In this document: in pieces, positions 17,496 through 26,731 of the stretch
Layout: every line of letters begins with the position of its first letter
How positions within the stretch are numbered: position 1 is the stretch's first letter
Source: Alphaproteobacteria bacterium
Lineage (GTDB): Bacteria > Pseudomonadota > Alphaproteobacteria > Ferrovibrionales > Ferrovibrionaceae
Direction of reading: 5' to 3'
NCBI GenBank assembly: GCA_018336035.1
Contig: JAGXRD010000043.1
Coordinates: 39,310-103,309 of the forward strand
DNA length: 64,000 nucleotides
Notes under the pieces: generated by a model
Database searches by the model: none
What the model was told of the DNA's origin: nothing
Seen by the model: only the letters and a program-made list of their open reading frames with translations
Position numbers and translations under genes: made by a program

Positions 17496-18511
17496 GCGAT
17501 TCTGCAAACAGCTGGCTGATCGACGTGGCGCTGGCCATCGGCACCGGGCTGTTCGTGTATCTGCTGCTGAAGCCGCTGATCGCCTGGCTGCAACGTCGCG
17601 CGATTATGGATATCCCTAATGATCGCTCCAGCCATGTCGAGCTTACGCCGCGCGGCGGCGGTATTGCGACCACGGCCGGCATGCTGCTGGGTCTGGTCGC
17701 CTGGATGGGGCTGCAGTCCGAACCGGTCATGGCACTGGTGGTGCTCGGGATGGCGGTGCTGGCTCTGGTGTCGTGGCTGGATGATCGCAACGGTGGCCTG
17801 CCGGTCGGCATCCGCCTTGGTGTGCAGGCCATCAGCGTCGGTGTCGTCATTGCGATGCTGCCGCTGGAGGCGACCGTCACGCAGGGGCACGTGCCGGTCT
17901 GGCTCGAGCGCATCGTGTTGTGGTTTGCCTGGATGTGGTTCACCAACCTGTTCAACTTCATGGACGGGATCAACGGCATCACCGGTGTCGAAATGGTGAC
18001 GGTCGGCGCCGGCTTCGCGTTGATCGGCGTCCTCTCGCCGGAGAGCGATGCGGTCGCGCCCGGGCTGATCGTGGCGGCGGCGGCTTTGGGCTTCCTGCCG
18101 TGGAACTGGGGCAAGGCGAAGGTCTTCCTGGGGGATGTCGGCAGCGTCCCGGCCGGCTATCTGCTTGGTGGCTTGCTGCTGGCACTGGCACTCTCGGGCC
18201 ATTGGGCCGCCGCGCTGATCCTGCCGATGTATTGCTGGGTCGATGCCACGTTCACGCTGCTGCGCCGGGGCTTGCGCGGCGAAAAGGTCTGGCAGGCGCA
18301 TCGCAGCCATTTCTATCAGCAGGGCGCGCGCAAGCTGGGCAGTCATGCGGCCGTAGCAGTGCGGATTGCAGGGCTGAACCTGATGCTGGTCGTTCTGGCT
18401 GCCGCCAGCACCCAGGGCTGGCAGATCGCGGTCGGCGCCATCGTGATCGCCCTGGCGGCCACAATCGCCCTGTGCAGGCATTTCGCGGAACCGGCACAAC
18501 CGCTAGGATAA
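17492..18511 (+). CDS. Undecaprenyl-phosphate sugar-1-phosphate transferase (WecA/WbpL-like)
   Basis: This 339-aa polytopic membrane protein of the MraY/WecA superfamily starts at a GTG that overlaps the previous stop. Conserved cytoplasmic loops are present: DIPNDRSSH with PRGGG (about residues 40-57), the Mg-binding LDDRNG (about 98), NLFNFMDGINGITG (about 152) and FLGDVGSVPAGY (about 212). It transfers a GlcNAc- or FucNAc/QuiNAc-1-phosphate to undecaprenyl phosphate, which starts O-antigen or exopolysaccharide repeat units. Together with the neighbouring GT4, CapD-like dehydratase and divergent sugar dehydrogenase it defines a small initiation module. No polymerase or flippase is present in the window. 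Confidence 0.92.
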   Translation: MSDSANSWLIDVALAIGTGLFVYLLLKPLIAWLQRRAIMDIPNDRSSHVELTPRGGGIATTAGMLLGLVAWMGLQSEPVMALVVLGMAVLALVSWLDDRNGGLPVGIRLGVQAISVGVVIAMLPLEATVTQGHVPVWLERIVLWFAWMWFTNLFNFMDGINGITGVEMVTVGAGFALIGVLSPESDAVAPGLIVAAAALGFLPWNWGKAKVFLGDVGSVPAGYLLGGLLLALALSGHWAAALILPMYCWVDATFTLLRRGLRGEKVWQAHRSHFYQQGARKLGSHAAVAVRIAGLNLMLVVLAAASTQGWQIAVGAIVIALAATIALCRHFAEPAQPLG

Positions 18512-18520
18512 GCGCCGCCC

Positions 18521-20476
18521 ATGAAAGACCGCCCGCGATTCGCTTTTTCCCTGCGTCTGAACCACCGCGTCCTGCTGGTGGCAGCGCATGACATCGTCAT
18601 GGCGGCTGTGTCGCTGCCGCTGGCGATCTGGCTGCGATTCTGGATCGTCGATGTCGAGTGGTCGCCGCTCGAAGCCTGGCTGCCGACGCTGATCTTCGCC
18701 GGCGTGGCGGGCGTGGTCTTCCAGTATACCGGGCTCTATCGCGGCATCTGGCATTTCGCGTCGCTGCGCGACATGCTGGCGATCCTGCGCGGCAGCCTGC
18801 TGTCTCTGCTGATCTTTGTGCCGCTGCTGTTCGTTTTCACGCGTCTCGCCGATTATCCGCGCAGTGCGCTGGTGATGCAGTTCTTCATTCTCATGCTGCT
18901 GCTCGCCGGGCCGCGCATCCTGTATCGCAGTTGGAAGGATGGCAGCCTGTGGACCGTGCTTTGGCGCGGCAACGACAAGCGCGTGCCGGTCGTGCTGATC
19001 GGCTCCAGTCTGGCCGCCGACACTTTCATCCGCGAGATGGAACGCGGCCAGGCCTCGTATCGCGTGGTCGGGATCATTGACAATTCGGAGGGCCGGCATG
19101 GCCGCGACATGCGCGGCATCCGCGTGCTTGGCCGGTTGGCCGATCTGCCGGCCCTCATCGACAACATGCGTGAGATCGACCGGCCACGTCGCGCCATCAT
19201 TGCCGATGACCGGCTCGATGGCCGTGTCATCCGCGAACTCGTCGAGACCGCCTCGCAGCTCGGCATCAGCGTGGCGCGCCTGCCGCGCATGACTGAATTC
19301 CGCAAGGAAAGCGAAGCCGGTCAGGTGCAGTCGATCGATGTGGAGGACCTGCTGGGCCGGCCGCAGCGCGTACTGGATCGCAGCGCGGTGACCCGCCTGA
19401 TCGCCGGTCGCCGTGTTCTGGTCACCGGTGCCGGCGGCACCATCGGGTCGGAACTGGTGCGCCAGGTCGCAGCGTTGCAGCCTGCTGCCATTATACTCTT
19501 CGAGCAGAGCGAACACGCGCTCTATCAGATCGACATCGAACTGGCCGAGCGCATGCCGGCGCTGCCGCGCGTGGCGGTGCTGGGCGATGTGCGCGATGCC
19601 GATGCGGTGGAAAACGTCTTTGCGGCGCAGCGACCTGATATTGTTTTGCATGCCGCGGCCTACAAGCATGTGCCGCTGGTGGAAGCCAATGCCGGCGAGG
19701 GCCTGCTGACCAATGTGCGCGGCACCCATGTGGTGGCCCAGGCTTGCCAGCGCCATAATGTCGCTGTCATGGTGATGATCTCCACCGACAAGGCGGTCAA
19801 TCCCACCAACGTGATGGGCGCCACCAAGCGCATCGCCGAGATGGTGTGCCAGAGTCTCGATCTCGAACGCGTCACCACTCAGCGCAATTCGACGCAATAC
19901 GTCACCGTGCGGTTCGGCAATGTGCTCGGCTCGTCGGGCTCGGTGGTGCCGCTGTTCCAGCGCCAGCTCGCCAATGGCGGGCCTCTCACGGTGACGCATC
20001 CCGATGTCACGCGCTTTTTCATGACCACGCGCGAGGCGGTCGAACTGATCCTGCAGGCCGCCGCGATGCCGAGCGACATGGTGCATGCCGAGGGCAAGAT
20101 TTTCGTGCTCGACATGGGCGAGCCGGTCCGCATCCAGGACCTGGCGCGGCAGATGATCCGGCTCGCTGGCCGCCAGCCCGACAAGGATGTGAAAATCGTC
20201 TTTACCGGCCTGCGGCCGGGCGAGAAGCTGTATGAGGAAGTGCTGCACAGCGCCGAGACGACAGTGCCAACGCCGCAGGAAGGCGTGATGCTGGCCGCGC
20301 CGCGCGTCATCGACCGCGCCGAACTCGACCGCGCGATTGCCGCACTGATCCAGCATGCCGAGCGGCGCGACACGGCTGCGGTGGTGGCTGGCATCGCCGC
20401 GCTGGTGCCGGAATTCGAGCATGCGCCGAACGGGCAGGGTAGCGAAGCTGCTCCGCTGGATCGCCCGGCGGCGTAA
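18521..20476 (+). CDS. CapD/WbpM-like nucleotide-sugar 4,6-dehydratase
   Basis: The 651-aa membrane enzyme has four N-terminal transmembrane segments (to about residue 130), a CoA-binding-like linker domain (about 145-270) and a short-chain dehydrogenase domain with VTGAGGTIGSELVRQ (about 300). Further SDR marks are AAAYKHVPLVE (about 380) and STDKAVNPTNVMGATKR (about 425). The family converts UDP-GlcNAc to the 4-keto-6-deoxy sugar, the precursor of QuiNAc, FucNAc or bacillosamine. AGGATAA overlaps the preceding stop, so the gene is coupled to the transferase upstream. That transferase would use the sugar made here. Confidence 0.93.
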   Translation: MKDRPRFAFSLRLNHRVLLVAAHDIVMAAVSLPLAIWLRFWIVDVEWSPLEAWLPTLIFAGVAGVVFQYTGLYRGIWHFASLRDMLAILRGSLLSLLIFVPLLFVFTRLADYPRSALVMQFFILMLLLAGPRILYRSWKDGSLWTVLWRGNDKRVPVVLIGSSLAADTFIREMERGQASYRVVGIIDNSEGRHGRDMRGIRVLGRLADLPALIDNMREIDRPRRAIIADDRLDGRVIRELVETASQLGISVARLPRMTEFRKESEAGQVQSIDVEDLLGRPQRVLDRSAVTRLIAGRRVLVTGAGGTIGSELVRQVAALQPAAIILFEQSEHALYQIDIELAERMPALPRVAVLGDVRDADAVENVFAAQRPDIVLHAAAYKHVPLVEANAGEGLLTNVRGTHVVAQACQRHNVAVMVMISTDKAVNPTNVMGATKRIAEMVCQSLDLERVTTQRNSTQYVTVRFGNVLGSSGSVVPLFQRQLANGGPLTVTHPDVTRFFMTTREAVELILQAAAMPSDMVHAEGKIFVLDMGEPVRIQDLARQMIRLAGRQPDKDVKIVFTGLRPGEKLYEEVLHSAETTVPTPQEGVMLAAPRVIDRAELDRAIAALIQHAERRDTAAVVAGIAALVPEFEHAPNGQGSEAAPLDRPAA

Positions 20477-20488
20477 CCACTTTTTCAT

Positions 20489-20614
20489 CGTCACCCCGGG
20501 CTTTTGACCCGGGGTCCCATTAAATTATGCGATGAATGGAAATGGGATCCCGGCTCGGGCGGAGCCTGTCCTCGGGCTGTGCGTAGCACAGACCCGTGGG
20601 CGGCCGGGATGACG
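20489..20614. repeat. REP-like bipartite palindrome, long copy
   Basis: The left arm starts CGTCACCCCGGGC, with the internal hairpin CCCCGGGC..GACCCGGGG. The right arm runs from ATGGGATCCCGG to CCGGGATGACG and is enlarged by an insertion around CGTAGCACAGACCC. The element lies in the 146-nt gap between the convergent CapD-like and lyase genes. Confidence 0.85.
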
Positions 20615-20622
20615 AAAAAGAG

Positions 20623-21600
20623 CTACCCCTTCGCGATCAGTTCCGCCTGCTTGACGATGCCTTCGGCCTGACGGATCGAGGCGATGTCGATCAGCTTGCC
20701 GTCCAGCGCCACGGCACCCTGGCCCTTGGCCTGCGCCTCTTTCATCGCTTCCAGAATCCGGCGCGCCTTGGTCACTTCGGCTTCCGGCGGCGTGTAGACC
20801 GTGTTGGCCAGCGGAATCTGCGCCGGATGGATCGCCCACTTTCCTTCGCAGCCCAGAATGGCGGCACGGTTGGCCTGTGCGGTATAGCCTTCATTGTCCG
20901 AGAAATCGCCGAACGGGCCATCGATGGGGCGCAGGCCATTGGCGCGCGCCGCCACCACCATGCGTGAAATCGCATAGTGCCACATGTCACCCCAGAAATA
21001 GTCGCGCGGCTTGTCGCCGTCCTTGTCGGTCAGCACGCCATAGAGCGCGTTCGGTCCACCAATCGAAGTGGTGCGGGCGCGCGTGCTGGCGGCATAGTCC
21101 GCCACGCCGAAATGCAGGCTTTCCATGCGCGGCGAGGCGGCCGCGATCTCGTGGATATTCTGCATGCCCAGCGCGGTCTCGATGATCGCCTCGATGCCGA
21201 TGCGCTTCTTGAAGCCTTTGGCGGTTTCGATCTGCGTGAGAAGCATGTCGACGGCATAGATATCGGCGGCGGTGCCGACCTTGGGCACCATGATCAGGTC
21301 GAGCTTGTCGCCGGCGGCTTCCACCACCTCGACCACATCGCGATACATGTAATGGGTGTCGAGGCCATTGATGCGCACCGACATCACCTTGCGGCCCCAG
21401 TCGATATCGTGCAGCGCCTGCACGATATTCTTGCGCGCCTGCGGCTTGTCGTCGGGCGCCACCGCATCTTCGAGATCGAGGAAGATCACATCGGCAGCGG
21501 ATTTCGCGGCCTTCTCGAACAGCTTCACGCTGCTGCCGGGGACCGCCAGTTCGCAGCGGTTCAGCCGGGCGGGGGCGGGGGTGATGGTCTTGAAGCTCAT
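20623..21600 (-). CDS. L-malyl-CoA / beta-methylmalyl-CoA lyase-like (HpcH/HpaI family)
   Basis: This 325-aa CitE-like aldolase fold has LNRCELAVPGSS (about residues 13-24), DVIFLDLEDAVAPDDK (about 37), VRINGLDTHY (about 75), the catalytic/metal Glu in IGIEAIIETALG (about 142) and GPFGDFSDNEGY (about 226), and closes with GKWAIHPAQIPLAN. The whole pattern follows the Rhodobacter Mcl1 type, which cleaves malyl-CoA to glyoxylate and acetyl-CoA in glyoxylate and propionate assimilation. The more general annotation CoA-ester lyase is safe; Mcl1-like substrate choice is inferred. It is monocistronic, between two convergent or tandem neighbours. Confidence 0.88.
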   Translation of the reverse strand: MSFKTITPAPARLNRCELAVPGSSVKLFEKAAKSAADVIFLDLEDAVAPDDKPQARKNIVQALHDIDWGRKVMSVRINGLDTHYMYRDVVEVVEAAGDKLDLIMVPKVGTAADIYAVDMLLTQIETAKGFKKRIGIEAIIETALGMQNIHEIAAASPRMESLHFGVADYAASTRARTTSIGGPNALYGVLTDKDGDKPRDYFWGDMWHYAISRMVVAARANGLRPIDGPFGDFSDNEGYTAQANRAAILGCEGKWAIHPAQIPLANTVYTPPEAEVTKARRILEAMKEAQAKGQGAVALDGKLIDIASIRQAEGIVKQAELIAKG

Positions 21601-21713
21601 GGCGCGCCTGCTTTCTCGTTCGGTCCCTGTTTTTCTGTACGCTGCACCTGCTAACTGGCGCGCGCGGATTTGGCAAGCCTGACGTTGGGGTAGGTCGGAA
21701 AGCCCTGTGGAAT

Positions 21714-22625
21714 CTATAGCTTAGCCAGCGGGTGATGTTGCCTTACCAGGGCCTGTTTCCGCGCCTCCAGCACATGCGTATAGATCTGCGTCGTGCTGAT
21801 ATCGGCATGGCCCAGCATCTTCTGCACCGCGCGCAGGTCGGCGCCACGCGCCAGCAGGTGGCTGGCGAAGGCATGGCGCAACACATGCGGCGACACCTTG
21901 CTCGGGTCTATATTCGCTTGCACGGCTAAATCCTTCAGCAACTGGCCGAAGCGCTGGCGCGTCAGATAGCCGCTCTCGCCGCGCGAGGGAAACAGCCAGG
22001 GCGAGGTCTTGCCTTCGATGAAATCATTGCGCCAGCCGGCATAATCCTCGATGGCCTGCCGCGCCGGCTCGCTCAGCGGTACCAGGCGTTCCTTGTTGCC
22101 CTTGCCGCGGATCACCAGGAAACGCGCATCATCGCCGAATGGCGGCCAGCGCAGCCCCACCAACTCGCTGACGCGCAAACCGGTGGCATAGAGAATTTCC
22201 AGCAGAGCGGTCAGCCGTGCGGATTCCGCCGGATCGTCGCGCAAAGATCGCGCTTCGGTCAGCAGCCGGTCGACTTCGTCTTCACTTAGCAGCTTTGGCA
22301 AAGGCCGCGCACGTTTCGGCGCATCCAGCAATGCGGCCGGGTCGTCTTTACGGATATTCTCCTGCACTAGGAATTTGAAAAACTGCCGCAGTGCCGACAG
22401 CCGCCGCGCCGCCGTCGAGGCCGTCATGCCGTCATCCGACAGGCCCTGCATGTAGAGCCGCAAGGCATCGGTGCCGATGGTTTCGGGATTTTCGTTGCGG
22501 CCGGTGAGGAAGCCGCTGAAATCGGCCAGGTCATTGCGATAGGCCAGCAGAGAATTCTGCGCCAGCCCGCGTTCGGCGCTCAGCATTTCCAGGAAACTGT
22601 CGATGTGGCGACTTGGTCTCGCCAT
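21714..22625 (-). CDS. xerD: Tyrosine recombinase, XerD type
   Basis: The ATG at 22625 (MARPSRHIDSFLEMLSAERG) gives 303 aa, normal for Xer recombinases; longer starts read through the preceding gene. It has an N-terminal SAM-like core-binding domain and a catalytic domain with Arg in ATGLRVSELVGL (about residue 145), Lys in GKGNKERLVP (about 170), HxxR in HVLRHAFASHLL (about 242), His in LGHADISTTQ (about 268) and the nucleophile Tyr in IYTHV (about 277). It resolves chromosome dimers at dif with its partner XerC. It is the last gene of a three-gene minus-strand operon, 11 nt after the exported repeat protein. XerC versus XerD is not certain. Confidence 0.92.
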   Translation of the reverse strand: MARPSRHIDSFLEMLSAERGLAQNSLLAYRNDLADFSGFLTGRNENPETIGTDALRLYMQGLSDDGMTASTAARRLSALRQFFKFLVQENIRKDDPAALLDAPKRARPLPKLLSEDEVDRLLTEARSLRDDPAESARLTALLEILYATGLRVSELVGLRWPPFGDDARFLVIRGKGNKERLVPLSEPARQAIEDYAGWRNDFIEGKTSPWLFPSRGESGYLTRQRFGQLLKDLAVQANIDPSKVSPHVLRHAFASHLLARGADLRAVQKMLGHADISTTQIYTHVLEARKQALVRQHHPLAKL

Positions 22626-22636
22626 GATGCGCTGGT

Positions 22637-24589
22637 TTACAGGCCGCGCAGCAGCGCCGCTTCCAGCGCGATCTGCCTGGACTCTGCCACAAGACCTTGG
22701 TCGCGTAGCGCGCCGAGCGCACTCGCCAGGCCCTGACCGTCGATCTCCAGGCTGCCCTTGCCGCCCAGCATGGCGAGCGCCAGCGCAACGGTTTCGGCTT
22801 TCGCCTTGGCGGCATTGGCGCGCTGCAGGTTGCGCCACACGGCAACAGAGGGCGAGCCACGGCGATCATTGCCGGCAGCCGCAGTCAGCAGGTTGTCCCA
22901 TTTTTCGGCCGGCACATTGATGCCGGCGGCTTCGGCCAGCGTCAGCAGTTGTGCGGCGCGCGCATTGCGTTCGGCGGGCGGCAGTTCGGCCTGCGCCGCC
23001 ATCCAGGCTTCGTAGCGGCTGTCGCGCCAGTCGCCGTCTTCGCCGGCGATCAGCAACAGGGGCCAGGCTTCGGCGGCGATCTCGCCGGCATTGTCGCGCT
23101 CCGGCGGCAGGGCCAGCAGGATGTTGCGCCACAGCCGCGCCGTGCCGGTTTCGCCCGCGGCCAGTGCCATGCGGATCACGGCCGGCGCAGCGGCAATGCT
23201 GTTCTCGTTGGGCACCAGGTTGTTCAGCAGCGGCTTGTAGGCGGCTGCCGTCACCAGCAGCAGGTCGCGCGAAACGGCCAGGCCATAGGCGTGCCTGATC
23301 AGGTCGGCGCGGGTCCTGGCATCGGGCGCGGTCTTGGTCGCCTGATAGAGCAGCGCAGCGGCGCGCACGCTCTTGTCCTTGCCGGCGGCGATATTGGCCA
23401 GCAGCGCGTTGCGCTGCGCCTCGGGGATCTCGGCCGATGCATAGGCCTCGGCCAGCAGTTCCGGTGTCAGGGCGCCGTATTGCACGGCGCGTTCGGCGGC
23501 CATCAGGCGCAGTTCCGCTTCGGCCTTGTCATAACCGGCCAATGCCGCCAGCAAAGCCGGCGTGGCGACGTCCAGCGCGTCTTTCGGCAGCGGCCGTCCC
23601 GCGGCACGCAGCATGGCGAAATGCAGCGGGCTCGCGCCACCAAGGCTCTCGACCTTGGCGCGCGCATCGCCGCGCAAAGCGGCGGCCAGCGTATTGAACG
23701 CCGGATCATTCCCGCCACCATCGCGCCACAGGCTCAGCGCCAGATCGCCGCCGGCGATATCCTTGGCGTTGTAGCGGCAGAGCACGGTGGCCTTCTGCCA
23801 GAAGGCTGAGGCGTCGTCGCGCAAGCCGGCCGCTGCGATCTCGCAGGCCTTGGCCGGGTCGTTTTTCAGCAGCGCCAGATCGAACGGCAGTTCGCGGAAG
23901 ATCGGGTCTTTCAGATCGCGCGAGGCGACCGAGGCCAGCCGCTCGGCTTCAGCCAGGCGGCCGAGACGATACAGCTGCGCCACGCGCAGACCCAGGACGC
24001 TGGGCGTGGCGATGCTGCCGGTGGGCACTTCGGCAACGCTGAGCAGCAGTCGGCGCTGCAGGTCGCGCAATGCGGTGCCCGACACCGGCGCCGGCAGCAC
24101 GCCGAGTGCCTGCATGGCCTGGGCGCGGTTCGAGCCCTGCCACATCGCGGTGCCGAGGCCGCCATTGCCATCATCGAGCAGACCGCCGGAAGACGGATCA
24201 GGCGCGGTGAGCGGCTGGATGACGAAATCGGCAGCTTTGGGACTGCTGCTGCCTTCTGCGGCCTGTTCGGCCGGCCTGCCAGCACCAGTACCGGTGGTTT
24301 CGCCCAGCACAGGCTGCTGCGCCGGCAATGTCTGGGTCTGGACCTGCGGGGCAGGCGGCATCACGGGCGAGGACATGGCCGGGGGCGCCAGAGGCTGGCT
24401 GCCAGCCGGCATCGTGTTCGTCTGGTTGGGCGGGGTGAGCTGTGGCGCCGGCTCCTGCTGGGCAGGCTCCTGACCACCGGGCGGGGTCAGCCGGATCGGC
24501 TGGGCCTGCGCCGGCAGCATCGCCAGTGCGACAAGGCTGCCGGCCAGCAAGAGGCTGGCACGCGGACGGAGCTTGCCCCGCAACGTCAT
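22637..24589 (-). CDS. Exported Pro/Gln-rich, helical-repeat protein of unknown function
   Basis: Start chosen at ATG 24589, only 2 nt after the stop of a small membrane-peptide gene. It gives 650 aa with a signal peptide (RASLLLAGSLVALAMLPAQA). Residues about 25-130 are a low-complexity Pro/Gln/Thr linker (repeated PAQ and PPN motifs). Residues about 160-650 are alpha-helical and alanine-rich, with recurring A-x-L-x-x-A spacing like TPR or Sel1-type solenoids. No enzyme motif was found. The arrangement small TM protein, exported solenoid, XerD suggests an envelope-anchored complex co-expressed with the chromosome-resolution recombinase. Function unknown. Confidence 0.8.
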   Translation of the reverse strand: MTLRGKLRPRASLLLAGSLVALAMLPAQAQPIRLTPPGGQEPAQQEPAPQLTPPNQTNTMPAGSQPLAPPAMSSPVMPPAPQVQTQTLPAQQPVLGETTGTGAGRPAEQAAEGSSSPKAADFVIQPLTAPDPSSGGLLDDGNGGLGTAMWQGSNRAQAMQALGVLPAPVSGTALRDLQRRLLLSVAEVPTGSIATPSVLGLRVAQLYRLGRLAEAERLASVASRDLKDPIFRELPFDLALLKNDPAKACEIAAAGLRDDASAFWQKATVLCRYNAKDIAGGDLALSLWRDGGGNDPAFNTLAAALRGDARAKVESLGGASPLHFAMLRAAGRPLPKDALDVATPALLAALAGYDKAEAELRLMAAERAVQYGALTPELLAEAYASAEIPEAQRNALLANIAAGKDKSVRAAALLYQATKTAPDARTRADLIRHAYGLAVSRDLLLVTAAAYKPLLNNLVPNENSIAAAPAVIRMALAAGETGTARLWRNILLALPPERDNAGEIAAEAWPLLLIAGEDGDWRDSRYEAWMAAQAELPPAERNARAAQLLTLAEAAGINVPAEKWDNLLTAAAGNDRRGSPSVAVWRNLQRANAAKAKAETVALALAMLGGKGSLEIDGQGLASALGALRDQGLVAESRQIALEAALLRGL

Positions 24590-24591
24590 GG

Positions 24592-24732
24592 TTATTTCCC
24601 GAGCCGGTCGGCCGGAATGACCTTTTCGACCTTGGAGCGGGGGGCGGGAATATCCCAGCTGGCCAGGAAGGCGACGCCGCCGCCCACCAGCACAATAAGG
24701 ACCAGCCCCAGGATCATCGACAAACGGGCCAT
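24592..24732 (-). CDS. 46-aa single-pass membrane peptide
   Basis: The short frame begins MARLSMILGLVLIVLVGGGV and has one strong transmembrane segment (residues 5-24). A periplasmic tail follows with WDIPAPRSKVEKVIPADR. Its TAA is 2 nt from the ATG of the next gene, so the pair is almost certainly translated together. The same tail composition (PAP, KVEKVIP) is common in small envelope proteins, but no family could be named. Conservation of reading frame, a plausible TM helix and tight coupling support a real gene. Confidence 0.72.
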   Translation of the reverse strand: MARLSMILGLVLIVLVGGGVAFLASWDIPAPRSKVEKVIPADRLGK

Positions 24733-24932
24733 TCAAATACACTCCCGACTGGCACAAACCGGCCCGCAGCCGGTCGGGCTGCGGCGGGCGTGCTGGAAAT
24801 ATGACTCGATTGCTCTATTGTATCGGCGCTGCCGGTCGCAGGCAATTGGCGGGCAGCAAAGGCAAATCCGGTCATTTGGCCCGCCCAGTCAACATACCGG
24901 CACCACCAGCGCCCAGTATTACGGAATTCAGC

Positions 24933-25580
24933 GTGAGCAGCACCGACACCGTATCCGCCATGGCCGCTCCGTCCGCCGCCGCGGACGTTGAGGGTGCGGA
25001 CGCGGCTGCCCATGCGGCTGCGCTGCGCAGCCTGGTTCTGGTCGGGCTGATGGGCGCGGGCAAAAGCTCGGTCGGCCGCCGGCTGGCGACCCGGCTCGGC
25101 TTCGATTTCATCGATGCCGATACCGAGATCGAAAAGGCCGCCGGCGCCACCATCCCGGAAATTTTCGCCGAACATGGCGAGACCGCCTTCCGCGACGGCG
25201 AGCGCAAGGTGATCGCGCGGCTGCTGGATCAGCCGCGCATCGTGCTGGCCACCGGCGGCGGTGCCTTCATGAACGCCGAGACGCGCGCGCGTATCCGCGA
25301 GCGCGGCCATTCGATCTGGATCAAGGCCTCGCTGGACGTGCTGACCAAGCGCTGCGCGCGGCGCAGCAACCGTCCGCTGCTGGCCAATGGCGATCTGCGC
25401 GGCACGCTCGACCGGCTCATGCGCGAACGCTATCCGGTCTATGCCGAAGCCGAATTCACCGTCACGAGTCTCGACGGGCCGCATGAGGCGGTGGTGGAAG
25501 AGATTCTCCAGGTGCTGCCCGAAGCCTATCGGCAGGCGGCCCATGCTGCAGATGATGGCAAGGTTGGTCACGTAGAATGA
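24933..25580 (+). CDS. aroK: Shikimate kinase
   Basis: The GTG at 24933 (after ACGGAAT) gives 215 aa. Starting at the ATG at 24801 would add 44 residues with no family match. The P-loop is GLMGAGKSSVGRRLA (about residues 38-52), followed by shikimate-binding DADTEIEKAAG and FRDGERKV and the Walker B-like ATGGGAF. The enzyme phosphorylates shikimate to shikimate-3-phosphate in aromatic amino acid synthesis. The first 30 residues are Ala/Ser-rich and longer than usual for AroK. The stop overlaps the aroB start by 4 nt (ATGA), the conserved aroK-aroB pair. Confidence 0.96.
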   Translation: MSSTDTVSAMAAPSAAADVEGADAAAHAAALRSLVLVGLMGAGKSSVGRRLATRLGFDFIDADTEIEKAAGATIPEIFAEHGETAFRDGERKVIARLLDQPRIVLATGGGAFMNAETRARIRERGHSIWIKASLDVLTKRCARRSNRPLLANGDLRGTLDRLMRERYPVYAEAEFTVTSLDGPHEAVVEEILQVLPEAYRQAAHAADDGKVGHVE

Positions 25581-26701
25581 GCACTTCACCCAAGACAGTG
25601 CGTGTCGATCTCGGTCAGCGTGCCTATGACATCAAGGTGGGCGGCGGCCTGCTGGAAGCAGCCGGCGAGCATATCGCACCGCTGCTGCGCCGGCCGTTTG
25701 CCGTGATCGTGACCGACCAGAATCTGGCCGCCACGCATCTCGACACGCTGAAACGTGCATTGGCGCTGAAGAATATCGGCTGCGAGGCGATCATCCTGCC
25801 GCCGGGCGAGAAGCAGAAGTCCTATGCCGGTTTCGAGCATCTGTGCGAGGCGCTGCTGGCGCTGAAGATCGAGCGGCGCGACCATCTGATCGCACTCGGC
25901 GGCGGCGTGATCGGCGATCTCGTCGGCTTTGCCGCCAGCGTGCTGCGTCGGGGCATGGATTTCATCCAGGTGCCGACCTCACTGCTGGCGCAGGTGGACA
26001 GTTCCGTGGGCGGCAAGACCGCGATCAACAGCCGCCAGGGCAAGAACCTGATCGGCGCCTTCCATCAGCCGAAACTGGTGCTGGCCGATGTGGCGCTGCT
26101 GGATACGCTGTCGCCGCGCGAGCTGCGGGCGGGCTATGCCGAGGTGGTGAAATACGGCCTGCTCGGCGATGCCGACTTCTATGCCTGGCTGGAACAGAAC
26201 GGCGCAAAGCTTCTCGCCGGCGATATTGCGCTCCGCACCGAAGCCGTGGCGCGCTGCTGCGCCCATAAGGCGCGGATCGTGGCAGCCGACGAGCGCGAGG
26301 AAGGCGAGCGCGCCTTGCTCAATCTGGGCCATACCTTTGGCCATGCGCTAGAAGCCGAAACCGGCTATTCGCAGCGTCTGCTGCATGGTGAGGGGGTGGC
26401 GGTCGGCATGGCGCTGGCCTTCCATCTTTCGGGCCGGCTCGGGCTCTGCGACAAGGATCTGGCACCGCGCGTGGAAAACCATCTGGCGGAAAGCGGCCTG
26501 CCGGCGCGCCTTGCCGATGTGGATGGCGCGAAGCAGTTCAAGCCCGCCGTGCTGCTGGAGCATATGAAGCAGGACAAGAAGGTGCGCGACGGCAAGCTGG
26601 TCTTCATCCTGGCCGAAGCCATCGGTCGCGCGGTGGAACGCAACGACGTGATGCCGCAGGCGGTGGAAACCCTGCTCGCCGAGCAGCTCGCGGCGGCCTG
26701 A
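25577..26701 (+). CDS. aroB: 3-dehydroquinate synthase
   Basis: The 374-aa cytosolic enzyme is NAD- and metal-dependent and converts DAHP to 3-dehydroquinate, the step that closes the first ring of the shikimate pathway. Family marks are PPGEKQKSYAG (about residue 75), the NAD-binding GGGVIGDLVGFAAS (about 108-121), DSSVGGKTAIN (about 141), AEVVKYGLLGD with metal Glu (about 189), NLGHTFGHALE (about 250, metal His) and HGEGVAVGMALA (about 273, metal His). It starts inside the aroK stop region and probably shares its mRNA. Confidence 0.98.
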   Translation: MSTSPKTVRVDLGQRAYDIKVGGGLLEAAGEHIAPLLRRPFAVIVTDQNLAATHLDTLKRALALKNIGCEAIILPPGEKQKSYAGFEHLCEALLALKIERRDHLIALGGGVIGDLVGFAASVLRRGMDFIQVPTSLLAQVDSSVGGKTAINSRQGKNLIGAFHQPKLVLADVALLDTLSPRELRAGYAEVVKYGLLGDADFYAWLEQNGAKLLAGDIALRTEAVARCCAHKARIVAADEREEGERALLNLGHTFGHALEAETGYSQRLLHGEGVAVGMALAFHLSGRLGLCDKDLAPRVENHLAESGLPARLADVDGAKQFKPAVLLEHMKQDKKVRDGKLVFILAEAIGRAVERNDVMPQAVETLLAEQLAAA

Positions 26702-26731
26702 GCCGTCGCCCATCTGGATATCATAGGCGCC

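Noticed and set aside
18503..20494. A 663-codon minus-strand frame opposite the CapD-like gene
   Set aside because: Exact antisense of a gene with clear SDR motifs. Composition is typical of a shadow frame.
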